5,288 nucleotides of DNA from Alteriqipengyuania lutimaris. GTDB lineage: Bacteria > Pseudomonadota > Alphaproteobacteria > Sphingomonadales > Sphingomonadaceae. The stretch is taken from the NCBI RefSeq assembly GCF_003363135.1, contig NZ_QRBB01000005.1, positions 1 to 5,288 of the forward strand, written 5' to 3'. A program made the translations under genes and the position numbers. The notes below the pieces were generated by a model. It was not told the origin of the DNA. It ran no database searches and saw only the letters and a list, made by a program, of their open reading frames with translations. Below are positions 1-5,288 of this stretch, piece by piece. Within the stretch, counting starts at the first letter, position 1. Each line of letters starts with the position of its first letter.

Positions 1-143
1 AGGGTCTGCTCGCCGACATGTATGGCCTGCAGAACAGCTTCTGGCTGATCGTCGCCTGCGAAGTCTACGTGCTGTGGTACGCGCTGTACGGATCGAAGCC
101 GACGCAGGTGAATGCCGATCCCGATCTGGCCGCCGCAAGCTGA
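1..143 (+). CDS. Sugar MFS transporter, C-terminal end (partial)
   Basis: This is the tail of a gene that begins upstream of the window. The reading frame is set by codons starting at position 3, and it is open to the TGA at 141-143. The 46 visible residues begin Gly-Leu-Leu-Ala-Asp-Met-Tyr-Gly. A hydrophobic, aromatic-rich stretch follows (Phe-Trp-Leu-Ile-Val-Ala ... Leu-Trp-Tyr-Ala-Leu-Tyr-Gly), then a short polar tail ending in Ala-Ala-Ala-Ser. A single last transmembrane helix closing on Tyr-Gly-Ser-Lys, preceded by an Ala-Asp-x-x-Gly-Leu-Gln loop, resembles helix 12 of FucP-type (fucose/glucose/galactose:H+ symporter) MFS permeases. The stop lies 16 bases before the preferred start of the glycosidase, so the two are probably co-transcribed. 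The transporter would import the released sugar, probably L-arabinose. The family call rests on a short tail and on context; the substrate is inferred. Confidence 0.6.
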   Translation, partial: GLLADMYGLQNSFWLIVACEVYVLWYALYGSKPTQVNADPDLAAAS

Positions 144-159
144 GGCGGGGGCGGATACG

Positions 160-249
160 ATGAGGCTTTCGCTCGATCGCAGGTCGCTGCTTGCGGGGGC
201 GAGCGTCGTGGCGCTGGCCGGCCATCCCGTCCACGGGCGGGCTTGGGCT
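160..249 (+). other. Predicted Tat (twin-arginine) signal peptide of the glycosidase
   Basis: The first 30 codons from ATG 160 give a short basic n-region with Arg7-Arg8 followed by Ser-Leu-Leu. A hydrophobic stretch with Ala, Gly, Val and Leu comes next, and then a His/Arg-containing c-region ending Ala28-Trp29-Ala30. This layout matches a Tat signal with signal-peptidase I cleavage after Ala30. A Sec signal is less likely because of the twin arginine and the modest hydrophobicity. Confidence 0.75.
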
Positions 250-2514
250 GAAGGGAGCGGGGGTGGCGGTCTCAGGCTTGACCCGGCCCCCCTATCCGCC
301 GTCTCGCTTTCGCCTTCGATCTTCGCCGACGCGCAGGCTGCCAATCGGGACTATCTCGCCTCGCTCGACTCGGAACGGTTCCTGCACAATTTCTACCTTT
401 CGGCCGGGCTGGACGCGCCCCAGCCCGGCTATGGCGGCTGGGAAAGCAAGGGTATCGCAGGGCATTCGCTCGGCCATTGGCTAAGCGCGGTATCGATCAT
501 CATCGCCAATACCGGCGACCGCGAGCTATCGGCCAGCCTCGACCATTGCATGGTGGAAATGGCGCGCATCCAGCGCGCCCACGGGGATGGCTACTGCGGA
601 GGCACGACCGTGGAGCGGGACGGCGAAATCCTCGATGGGAAGATCGTCTTCGAGGAAATCCGCCGGGGTGAGATCCGCAGCGGTGGCTTCGATCTGAACG
701 GCGGCTGGGTTCCGCTCTATACGTGGCACAAGATCCATGCCGGGCTGATCGATGTACATCGCAACACGAACCACGCCAGCGCGCTTCCAATCATGCTGGG
801 TCTCGCGGACTATCTGGGCACGATTCTCGAAGGGCTCGACGATACGCAGTTGCAGCGCGTGCTGGATGCCGAGCACGGAGGGCTGAATGAGGCTTACGCC
901 GACACATTCGCGCTAACGGGCAATCCGCGCTGGCTGCGTCTCGCGCGGCGCATCTATCATCGCGCGGTGCTCGACCCGATCGTGGCAGGGGAAGACCGGC
1001 TTGCCGGGCTGCACGCCAATACGCAGATCCCGAAGGTGCTCGGGCTTGCGCGGATCCACGAGGTTTCGAGCGATGCATCCTTCGCGCGTGCCGCGCGCTT
1101 TTTCCACGACACGGTTTTCGATCACCATACCTATGTGATCGGCGGGAATTCGGACCGCGAGCATTTCGGCCCGCCGGACAAGCGCGCCGACCGGCTGAGC
1201 CACGCGACCTGCGAGGCCTGCAACACCTACAATATGCTCAAGCTCAACCGGCGTCTGTTCGGCTGGGCTCCCGATGCACGGCTGGTCGATCTGTACGAGA
1301 ACGCGCAGATCAATCACATCATGGCGCACCAGCGCCCGGATGACGGACGCTTCGTCTATTTCATGCCTCTCGCCCCCGGCGCGCGTCGCATCTATTCCGA
1401 ACCCGAAGACAGTTTCTGGTGCTGCGTGGGTTCCGGCATGGAGAGCCACGCGAAGCACGCGGACTCGATCTTCTGGGGCAACGACGAAGCGCTCTACGTG
1501 AACCTCTACATTCCCTCGCGCCTCGACTGGGACGTGCTGGGCATGGGTGTGACGATGGACACGCCGATGCCTTTCGAAGGGCGGGCGACGCTTACGGTCG
1601 ATCGCGCGCCGGGTGACGAACGGACGATCGCGCTGCGGATTCCCGGCTGGGCGCAGGAGTCCACGCTCGAACTGAACGGCCGCACGATCGCGCCGGTGGA
1701 GCAGGCGGGCTACGCGCTGATCCGGCGGAAGTGGTCGGCGGGCGACCGGATCGCGCTGACGCTGCCCATGCGCCTTTCCGTCGAAGCCATGCCCGACGAC
1801 CCGAGCATCGTCGCCTTCAGACACGGACCGCTGGTGCTCGCGGCCGATCTGGGGCCTGCGGACGAGGAGTTCGCCGGCCTCGGCCCTGCGCTGGTGAAGC
1901 GTGGGGGCGCGAGCGATCTCCTTTCACCCGGCACGGATGGCATAAACTACGCCGCCGCGGGGGCGATGGGCGAAAATCTCAGCCTGCGGCCCTTCTTCAA
2001 TGCCTATGACCGGCGTGCTGCGGTCTATTTCCCGACTTTCAGCGCCGATGAGTGGGCGAGCAATCGCGATACCTATGTGAAGACGCTGGAAGCCGACCGC
2101 GCGCTGGCCGAACGGACGCTAGACACGCTTTTTCTGGGCGAGATGCAACCGGAACGCGACCATGCCTTCGCGCCATCGCGCAGCGAGGTCGTGAACTGGA
2201 ACGGGCGCGCAGCGCGGCGCGTGCCGCCGGGGGACAGCGTTTCTTTCCGGATGCTGCGCCCCAAGGGCCCGGCGGTTCTGCAAGTGCTCGTCCACCGCGC
2301 GGATGCCGACAAACGTTTCCGCATCGCGATCGATGGAAATGTCCATTCGGGCGCATGGCCCGACCCGGTCGGCGAGCGCGAATTCGTCACGCTCGCATTC
2401 CCGGTGCCGGGCCGCAACGCCACTTCGGCACGTCATGTCGACGTCGCGATCACCGCGCTCGATCAGCAGGCACTGCTCTACAAGATCGCCATGCTTGCGG
2501 CGGTCGATCCCTGA
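160..2514 (+). CDS. Tat-exported beta-L-arabinofuranosidase, GH127/GH146 (DUF1680) family
   Basis: A 784-residue precursor predicted to remove terminal beta-L-arabinofuranosyl residues from plant arabinan side chains or arabinosylated glycoproteins in the periplasm or outside the cell. Residues 1-30 look like a Tat signal: Asp6-Arg7-Arg8-Ser-Leu-Leu, a mild hydrophobic stretch, and Ala28-Trp-Ala30 as the likely cleavage site. The (alpha/alpha)6 catalytic region spans about 45-430. It contains Gly-His102-Ser-Leu-Gly-His106, Trp189-His190, Glu334 (Gly-Gly-Asn-Ser-Asp-Arg-Glu-His-Phe, candidate acid/base), Glu352-Ala-Cys354 and Cys421-Cys422. In characterised Bifidobacterium HypBA1 (GH127), Glu338, Cys340, Cys417 and Cys418 bind zinc, Cys417 is the nucleophile and Glu322 the acid/base; the spacing here matches. 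Beta-sandwich regions follow at about 440-660, then an extra domain (about 660-784) resembling DUF6805. The Cys-Cys-Val-Gly-Ser-Gly-Met-Glu-Ser-His wording is closer to GH146 than to classical GH127. I chose ATG 160 because it puts the twin arginine at 7-8; an in-frame ATG at 112 would overlap the upstream gene by 32 bases. Confidence 0.88.
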   Translation: MRLSLDRRSLLAGASVVALAGHPVHGRAWAEGSGGGGLRLDPAPLSAVSLSPSIFADAQAANRDYLASLDSERFLHNFYLSAGLDAPQPGYGGWESKGIAGHSLGHWLSAVSIIIANTGDRELSASLDHCMVEMARIQRAHGDGYCGGTTVERDGEILDGKIVFEEIRRGEIRSGGFDLNGGWVPLYTWHKIHAGLIDVHRNTNHASALPIMLGLADYLGTILEGLDDTQLQRVLDAEHGGLNEAYADTFALTGNPRWLRLARRIYHRAVLDPIVAGEDRLAGLHANTQIPKVLGLARIHEVSSDASFARAARFFHDTVFDHHTYVIGGNSDREHFGPPDKRADRLSHATCEACNTYNMLKLNRRLFGWAPDARLVDLYENAQINHIMAHQRPDDGRFVYFMPLAPGARRIYSEPEDSFWCCVGSGMESHAKHADSIFWGNDEALYVNLYIPSRLDWDVLGMGVTMDTPMPFEGRATLTVDRAPGDERTIALRIPGWAQESTLELNGRTIAPVEQAGYALIRRKWSAGDRIALTLPMRLSVEAMPDDPSIVAFRHGPLVLAADLGPADEEFAGLGPALVKRGGASDLLSPGTDGINYAAAGAMGENLSLRPFFNAYDRRAAVYFPTFSADEWASNRDTYVKTLEADRALAERTLDTLFLGEMQPERDHAFAPSRSEVVNWNGRAARRVPPGDSVSFRMLRPKGPAVLQVLVHRADADKRFRIAIDGNVHSGAWPDPVGEREFVTLAFPVPGRNATSARHVDVAITALDQQALLYKIAMLAAVDP

Positions 2515-2526
2515 GATGCTTTCGAG

Positions 2527-3396
2527 CTAGATCCGCGCGAACGGCATGGCATCGCCGGGTACGTCGACCTCGAAGGCGAACAGCGCGCCAGCGAACGGCT
2601 GGCGTTCCAGTTCCGAGGCGCTCAGCCCGGCCCTCGCGGTGGTGACATAGGCGGTCTTCATGTCGCGCCCGCCGAGCGCCACCTTGGTCACGTTGGACAC
2701 CGGCAGTTCGACTTCGCGCAGGATAATGCCTGCCGGGTCGTAGAGCCGTGCACGCCAGCCGCCCCACAGGCCCAACCAGAGGTTGCCCGCGCTATCGACG
2801 GTGCAGCCATCCGGATGACCGTGGGCAGGGTCGATTTTCGCAAAAACCCGGGTTGAACCGATAGGGCCGTTCGCCTTCAAGTCGGAAACGTAGACCGTCC
2901 CGCCGACGGTATCGACATGGTAGAGCTTCGTCTGGTCGGGGCTGAGCGCGGGGCCGTTGGTCACGATGGCCGGTTCGATCCCCAGCCGCACGACCCGGCC
3001 ATCGGCCCAGCGGTAGAAATGACCGGAGGCCTGTGTCTCGTTGTCGTCCATCGATCCGAACCAGACCGAACCATCCTTCGCCACGGTCGCATCGTTCAGC
3101 CGGTTGGTGGGAACGTCGGGCTCCACCGGCGCAACCGTATCGAATTGGCCATCATCGGGGTCGAAGCGCGCGAGCCCCGTTTGCAGACCGGCAAGCAGCC
3201 CGCCGCCTTGCGCGGGGAAGACCCATCCGACCTGCGCCGGCGCATCCCACGACAATACGGGGCCACCGCGCGGATCGAAGCGATGGATTGTCTGCTGCTT
3301 GATATCGACGAACCACAGGACGCCCGCCGCATCGTCCCATACCGGCCCTTCGCCGAGGGTCGCCCAGCCATCCCAGATCATGTGAAGTTCGCTCAC
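2527..3396 (-). CDS. SMP-30/gluconolactonase-family sugar lactonase, probable L-arabinolactonase
   Basis: A cytoplasmic six-bladed beta-propeller of 289 residues that would hydrolyse a sugar-acid lactone, most likely L-arabino-1,4-lactone to L-arabonate in the non-phosphorylative arabinose pathway. The family metal ligands are visible: Glu16 in Leu-Gly-Glu-Gly-Pro-Val-Trp, Asn147 in Val-Thr-Asn-Gly-Pro, and Asp196 in His-Pro-Asp-Gly-Cys. The substrate-side pair Arg99 and Asn101 sits in Pro-Thr-Asn-Arg-Leu-Asn-Asp. These correspond to Glu18, Asn154, Asp204, Arg101 and Asn103 of human SMP30, with similar spacing. I prefer GTG 3396 because an AAGGA lies 8 bases upstream and the product then starts just before the first propeller strand, at normal family length. 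An in-frame ATG at 3444 (305 residues) has no ribosome binding site and would run through the divergent control region. The gene is convergent with the glycosidase (12 bases between stops) and divergent from the dehydrogenase. D-xylonolactonase or gluconolactonase activity cannot be excluded from sequence. Confidence 0.88.
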   Translation of the reverse strand: MSELHMIWDGWATLGEGPVWDDAAGVLWFVDIKQQTIHRFDPRGGPVLSWDAPAQVGWVFPAQGGGLLAGLQTGLARFDPDDGQFDTVAPVEPDVPTNRLNDATVAKDGSVWFGSMDDNETQASGHFYRWADGRVVRLGIEPAIVTNGPALSPDQTKLYHVDTVGGTVYVSDLKANGPIGSTRVFAKIDPAHGHPDGCTVDSAGNLWLGLWGGWRARLYDPAGIILREVELPVSNVTKVALGGRDMKTAYVTTARAGLSASELERQPFAGALFAFEVDVPGDAMPFARI

Positions 3397-3404
3397 GCCA
3401 GCGA

Positions 3405-3409
3405 TCCTT
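3405..3409 (-). promoter_or_regulatory. Ribosome binding site for the lactonase (decides the GTG 3396 start)
   Basis: On the minus strand the sequence reads AAGGA, followed by eight bases and then GTG at 3396-3394. The upstream in-frame ATG at 3444 has only pyrimidine-rich sequence (TCTCTCCTG) and no purine-rich site at the right distance. This supports the shorter lactonase start. Confidence 0.55.
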
Positions 3410-3440
3410 GCCTTGAACTCGCGCCTATCCCTGTCTAGGA

Positions 3441-3459
3441 GCATTTGTCTGACATATGC
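3441..3459. promoter_or_regulatory. 19-bp inverted repeat, candidate repressor operator in divergent region
   Basis: The sequence GCATTTGTCTGACATATGC is an odd-length inverted repeat centred on T3450. Eight of its nine symmetric base pairs match; only 3445/3455 fail. The core TGTC-T-GACA is perfect. Size and symmetry fit a dimeric helix-turn-helix repressor. The core resembles the T-x-G-T-x-x-x-A-C-x-A type of site bound by FCD-class GntR regulators, but that family assignment is inference. It lies between the divergent lactonase and dehydrogenase starts, 16 bases before the dehydrogenase GTG and 44 bases before the lactonase GTG, so one site could control both. Promoter hexamers are not clear. 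A weak -35-like TTGAAC (3413-3418, plus) and TTGCAT (3461-3456, minus) are present without convincing -10 partners. No second copy was seen in the window. Confidence 0.5.
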
Positions 3460-3462
3460 AAC

Positions 3463-3470
3463 AGGAGAGA
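3463..3470 (+). promoter_or_regulatory. Strong ribosome binding site for the KGSA dehydrogenase (decides the GTG 3476 start)
   Basis: The sequence AGGAGAGA contains a full AGGAG core eight bases before the GTG at 3476-3478. The alternative in-frame ATG at 3413 would place this site inside the coding region. The same AGGAGAG wording recurs before the next gene, at 5032. Confidence 0.75.
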
Positions 3471-3475
3471 CAACG

Positions 3476-5005
3476 GTGCAGGGCGATTCTCAAACCTTCC
3501 ACGGACACGATGCTTCGACCGGCGAGGAAACCGGCCCGGAATTTCCGGTGAGCACCGAAGCGGACGTTGCGCAAGCGTGCGAATCCGCGGCGAGCGCCGT
3601 CGCCGCGTACCGCGCGACCTCTTCCGAAGATCGCGCTGCCTTCCTCGAAGCGATCGGCGACGAGATCATGGCGCTCGGCGACGAATTGCTCGAGCGCGCG
3701 CACACCGAAAGCGGCCTCCCGCTCGCCCGGCTGACCGGCGAACGCGGCCGCACCGTCAACCAGCTGCGGCTGTTTGCTGAGGTCGTTCGGTCGGACCGGT
3801 GGCGCGGTGTGCGGATCGATCCCGCCATGCCCGATCGCGAACCGATGCCGCGGCCCGATCTGCGCCTGCGAAAGGTCCCGTTGGGGCCGGTCGCCGTGTT
3901 CGGCGCCTCCAACTTCCCGCTCGCTTTCTCTACCGCCGGCGGCGACACGGCTTCCGCCCTTGCGTCCGGCTGCCCGGTCGTGGTCAAGGGCCATCCCGCC
4001 CATCCGGGTACCGACGCGATGGTTGCCGGTGCGATCACGAAGGCGGCGAAAAAATGCGGCATGCCCGAAGGCGTGTTCGGCCATCTCCAAGGTCCGGGCA
4101 ACGAACTCGGCGCAGCGCTGGTCCGCGACCCCCGCATTGCAGCAGTCGGCTTCACCGGATCGCGCGGCGGTGGGCTCGCCCTGCTGAAGATTGCGCAGCA
4201 GCGCGATGTGCCGATCCCTGTCTTCGCCGAAATGTCGAGCGTCAATCCGGTCATCCTGCTTCCCGAAGCACTTGCCTCGCGCGGCGCGGCGCTGGGCGAA
4301 GCCTTCATCGGTTCGCTGACGATGGGCGCTGGCCAGTTCTGCACCAATCCGGGCCTTGTCCTGGCGGTTGAAGGCGAAGGCCTGGCCGCCTTTGAAAAGG
4401 CGGCGAGCGAGGCGATGGCCGACCAGTCGGCGCAGACCATGCTGACCACCGGGATTCGTGATGCCTACGCGCATGGGAAGCAGGTGCTGGGCGGGAAATC
4501 CGCAGTCGAGAGACTCGCAACCGGCAAGTCCGGCGACGGCAAGACCTGCGAGGCGGCGGAACTGTTCGCCGTATCAGGTAGCGCAGTCCTCGCCGACGAC
4601 AGCCTCATGGAGGAAGTGTTCGGTGCCGCCTCGCTGATCGTGCGGTGTGCGGATCAGGAGGAACTCCAGGCAGTTCTGCGCGCGATGGAAGGCCAGCTGA
4701 CCGCCACGCTGCACATGGACGAAGGCGATCGTCCGGCTGCGGGCGAGCTGCTGCCGATCCTCGAGATGCTGTGCGGTCGCATCCTTGCCAATGGCTGGCC
4801 GACCGGCGTCGAGGTGGCGCATGCGATGGTCCATGGCGGGCCGTTCCCCGCGACTTCGGACGGGCGCACCACCTCGGTCGGGACGATGGCGATCGAGCGC
4901 TTCCTGCGCCCGGTCTGCTACCAGGATATTCCCGCCGAGCTCCTGCCGCCCGAATTGCAGGATGGCGCGGGCGTGCCGAAGCTTCTCGATGGCGAGCCTG
5001 AGTAG
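3476..5005 (+). CDS. Alpha-ketoglutarate semialdehyde dehydrogenase (NADP-type aldehyde dehydrogenase)
   Basis: A 509-residue cytoplasmic aldehyde dehydrogenase expected to oxidise 2-oxoglutarate semialdehyde (2,5-dioxopentanoate) to 2-oxoglutarate, the last step of non-phosphorylative pentose, glucarate or hydroxyproline catabolism. The catalytic set is complete: Asn146 in Phe-Gly-Ala-Ser-Asn-Phe-Pro, Lys171 in Val-Val-Val-Lys-Gly-His-Pro-Ala-His, Glu252 in Phe-Ala-Glu-Met-Ser-Ser, and Cys289 in Gly-Gln-Phe-Cys-Thr-Asn-Pro. Cofactor-site Gly-Phe-Thr-Gly-Ser is present, as is C-terminal Val-Ala-His449-Ala-Met-Val-His453-Gly-Gly-Pro. Lys-Gly-His-Pro in place of the usual Lys-Pro-x-Glu, and the Ala-Glu-Met-Ser-Ser wording, place it with the Vibrio harveyi NADP-aldehyde dehydrogenase/KGSADH-III branch. 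GTG 3476 is chosen over ATG 3413 because of the AGGAG at 3463; the extra 21 residues look non-homologous and would be encoded by the operator region. It is 42 bases upstream of the AraD1-like gene, likely one operon. Another short-chain aldehyde as substrate is possible; context favours KGSA. Confidence 0.87.
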   Translation: MQGDSQTFHGHDASTGEETGPEFPVSTEADVAQACESAASAVAAYRATSSEDRAAFLEAIGDEIMALGDELLERAHTESGLPLARLTGERGRTVNQLRLFAEVVRSDRWRGVRIDPAMPDREPMPRPDLRLRKVPLGPVAVFGASNFPLAFSTAGGDTASALASGCPVVVKGHPAHPGTDAMVAGAITKAAKKCGMPEGVFGHLQGPGNELGAALVRDPRIAAVGFTGSRGGGLALLKIAQQRDVPIPVFAEMSSVNPVILLPEALASRGAALGEAFIGSLTMGAGQFCTNPGLVLAVEGEGLAAFEKAASEAMADQSAQTMLTTGIRDAYAHGKQVLGGKSAVERLATGKSGDGKTCEAAELFAVSGSAVLADDSLMEEVFGAASLIVRCADQEELQAVLRAMEGQLTATLHMDEGDRPAAGELLPILEMLCGRILANGWPTGVEVAHAMVHGGPFPATSDGRTTSVGTMAIERFLRPVCYQDIPAELLPPELQDGAGVPKLLDGEPE

Positions 5006-5031
5006 GCGCGCCACCGGCTGCAAGACTTAAT

Positions 5032-5040
5032 AGGAGAGGG
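5032..5040 (+). promoter_or_regulatory. Ribosome binding site for the AraD1/GguC-like gene
   Basis: AGGAGAGGG ends seven bases before the GTG at 5048-5050. It supports this non-ATG start and nearly repeats the site in front of the dehydrogenase. The 42-base gap after the dehydrogenase stop shows no hairpin terminator, which fits co-transcription. Confidence 0.65.
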
Positions 5041-5047
5041 CAGAAAC

Positions 5048-5288
5048 GTGAAACAGGCCAGGTTGTTACAATTTCGCGGAGAGGACGGCGCGCGGCGCGT
5101 GATCCTGGCGCAAGACGACGGCGCGCATTTCATCGAGGGCGCGGCGACCACCCGCGATCTCGCGATGCGGGCGGCCGAACAGGGCACGGGATTGCTTGCG
5201 CTCGCGCAGGCGAACCTTTCGAGCGAGGCGGCGGATATCGAGGCGCTCTATGACGAAGGGCTCCTGCTCGCCGCGATCGATCACCCGG
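5048..5288 (+). CDS. AraD1/GguC-family protein, probable 2-keto-3-deoxy-L-arabonate dehydratase (5' part, cut by window end)
   Basis: The frame is open from GTG 5048 to the window edge, giving 80 residues and no stop. The N-terminus (Leu-Leu-Gln-Phe-Arg), the Ala-Ala-Thr-Thr-Arg-Asp-Leu-Ala-Met-Arg-Ala segment with Gly-Thr-Gly-Leu-Leu-Ala-Leu, and the ending Gly-Leu-Leu-Leu-Ala-Ala-Ile-Asp-His-Pro match the start of AraD1/GguC proteins. These are fumarylacetoacetate-hydrolase-like enzymes that in the non-phosphorylative arabinose route dehydrate L-2-keto-3-deoxyarabonate to 2-oxoglutarate semialdehyde. Its product would be the substrate of the dehydrogenase just upstream, so operon position and role agree. 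The catalytic FAH-like domain with its metal ligands lies beyond the window, so activity cannot be checked here. The family call is from remembered sequence pattern plus context. Confidence 0.72.
   Translation, partial: MKQARLLQFRGEDGARRVILAQDDGAHFIEGAATTRDLAMRAAEQGTGLLALAQANLSSEAADIEALYDEGLLLAAIDHP

Noticed and set aside
112..159. Longer start of the glycosidase at ATG 112
   Set aside because: It would overlap the transporter gene by 32 bases and add 16 residues before the twin-arginine motif. ATG 160 gives a normal Tat signal layout. The ribosome binding site is weak for both, so this remains a preference and not proof.
913..1824. Open frame of 303 codons on the minus strand inside the glycosidase gene
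   Set aside because: It lies antisense to a gene with clear catalytic motifs. Its translation is rich in Arg, His and Ala with no recognisable domain, and GC-rich DNA commonly leaves such antisense frames open.
2052..2645. Open frame of 197 codons on the plus strand spanning the end of the glycosidase and the lactonase 3' end
   Set aside because: It is out of frame with the glycosidase, Arg/Ala-rich, and overlaps two well-supported genes.
3397..3444. Longer start of the lactonase at ATG 3444
   Set aside because: No ribosome binding site precedes it, the added residues are charged and unlike the family N-terminus, and GTG 3396 has AAGGA eight bases upstream.
3413..3475. Longer start of the dehydrogenase at ATG 3413
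   Set aside because: The added 21 residues have no aldehyde dehydrogenase character, would be encoded by the palindrome and ribosome binding site, and the GTG at 3476 has a good AGGAG at the right distance.
3425..4474. Open frames of 349 and 319 codons on the minus strand inside the dehydrogenase gene
   Set aside because: Both are opposite a complete aldehyde dehydrogenase with all catalytic residues. Their translations are Arg/Ala/Gly/Ser-rich with no family features, so they are shadows of GC-rich coding sequence.
5006..5047. Possible terminator or promoter between the dehydrogenase and the AraD1-like gene
   Set aside because: The 42 bases contain no stem followed by a T-run and no credible -35/-10 pair; only a ribosome binding site is evident.

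Overview
The window looks like chromosomal DNA from an alphaproteobacterium, most likely a sphingomonad (Sphingomonadaceae/Erythrobacteraceae type). I base this on the high GC content with strong GC bias at third codon positions, GTG starts behind AGGAG-type ribosome binding sites, and protein sequences resembling those lineages. The lineage is inferred from style and gene content only; there is no rRNA or other marker gene.

Layout: (1) 1-143 (+), the last 46 codons of a membrane protein that looks like the final helix of an MFS sugar transporter of the FucP type. (2) 160-2514 (+), a Tat-exported DUF1680 enzyme, a beta-L-arabinofuranosidase of the GH127/GH146 type with the cysteine/glutamate zinc site and catalytic cysteine in place. 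(3) 2527-3396 (-), an SMP-30/gluconolactonase-family sugar lactonase, convergent with the glycosidase. (4) 3397-3475, a 79-bp divergent intergenic region with a 19-bp near-perfect inverted repeat that looks like a repressor operator. (5) 3476-5005 (+), an NADP-type alpha-ketoglutarate semialdehyde dehydrogenase. (6) 5048 to the window end (+), the N-terminus of an AraD1/GguC-family protein (fumarylacetoacetate-hydrolase-like 2-keto-3-deoxy-L-arabonate dehydratase), cut by the window edge.

Together these form a coherent arabinose module. The exported glycosidase would release L-arabinose from plant arabinan or arabinosylated glycoprotein, and the transporter would import it. The non-phosphorylative (Weimberg-like) route would then oxidise it: dehydrogenase (not in window), lactonase (present), L-arabonate dehydratase (not in window), KDA dehydratase AraD1 (present, partial), and KGSA dehydrogenase (present), giving 2-oxoglutarate. 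The missing steps are expected just beyond the right edge. The pathway itself is known. The less ordinary points are the operator-like palindrome, the Tat export of a cysteine-zinc glycosidase, and the Vibrio-type/KGSADH-III-like dehydrogenase in an arabinose setting. I saw no mobile element, CRISPR array, RNA gene or clear terminator, and no gene-free stretch longer than 300 bases.
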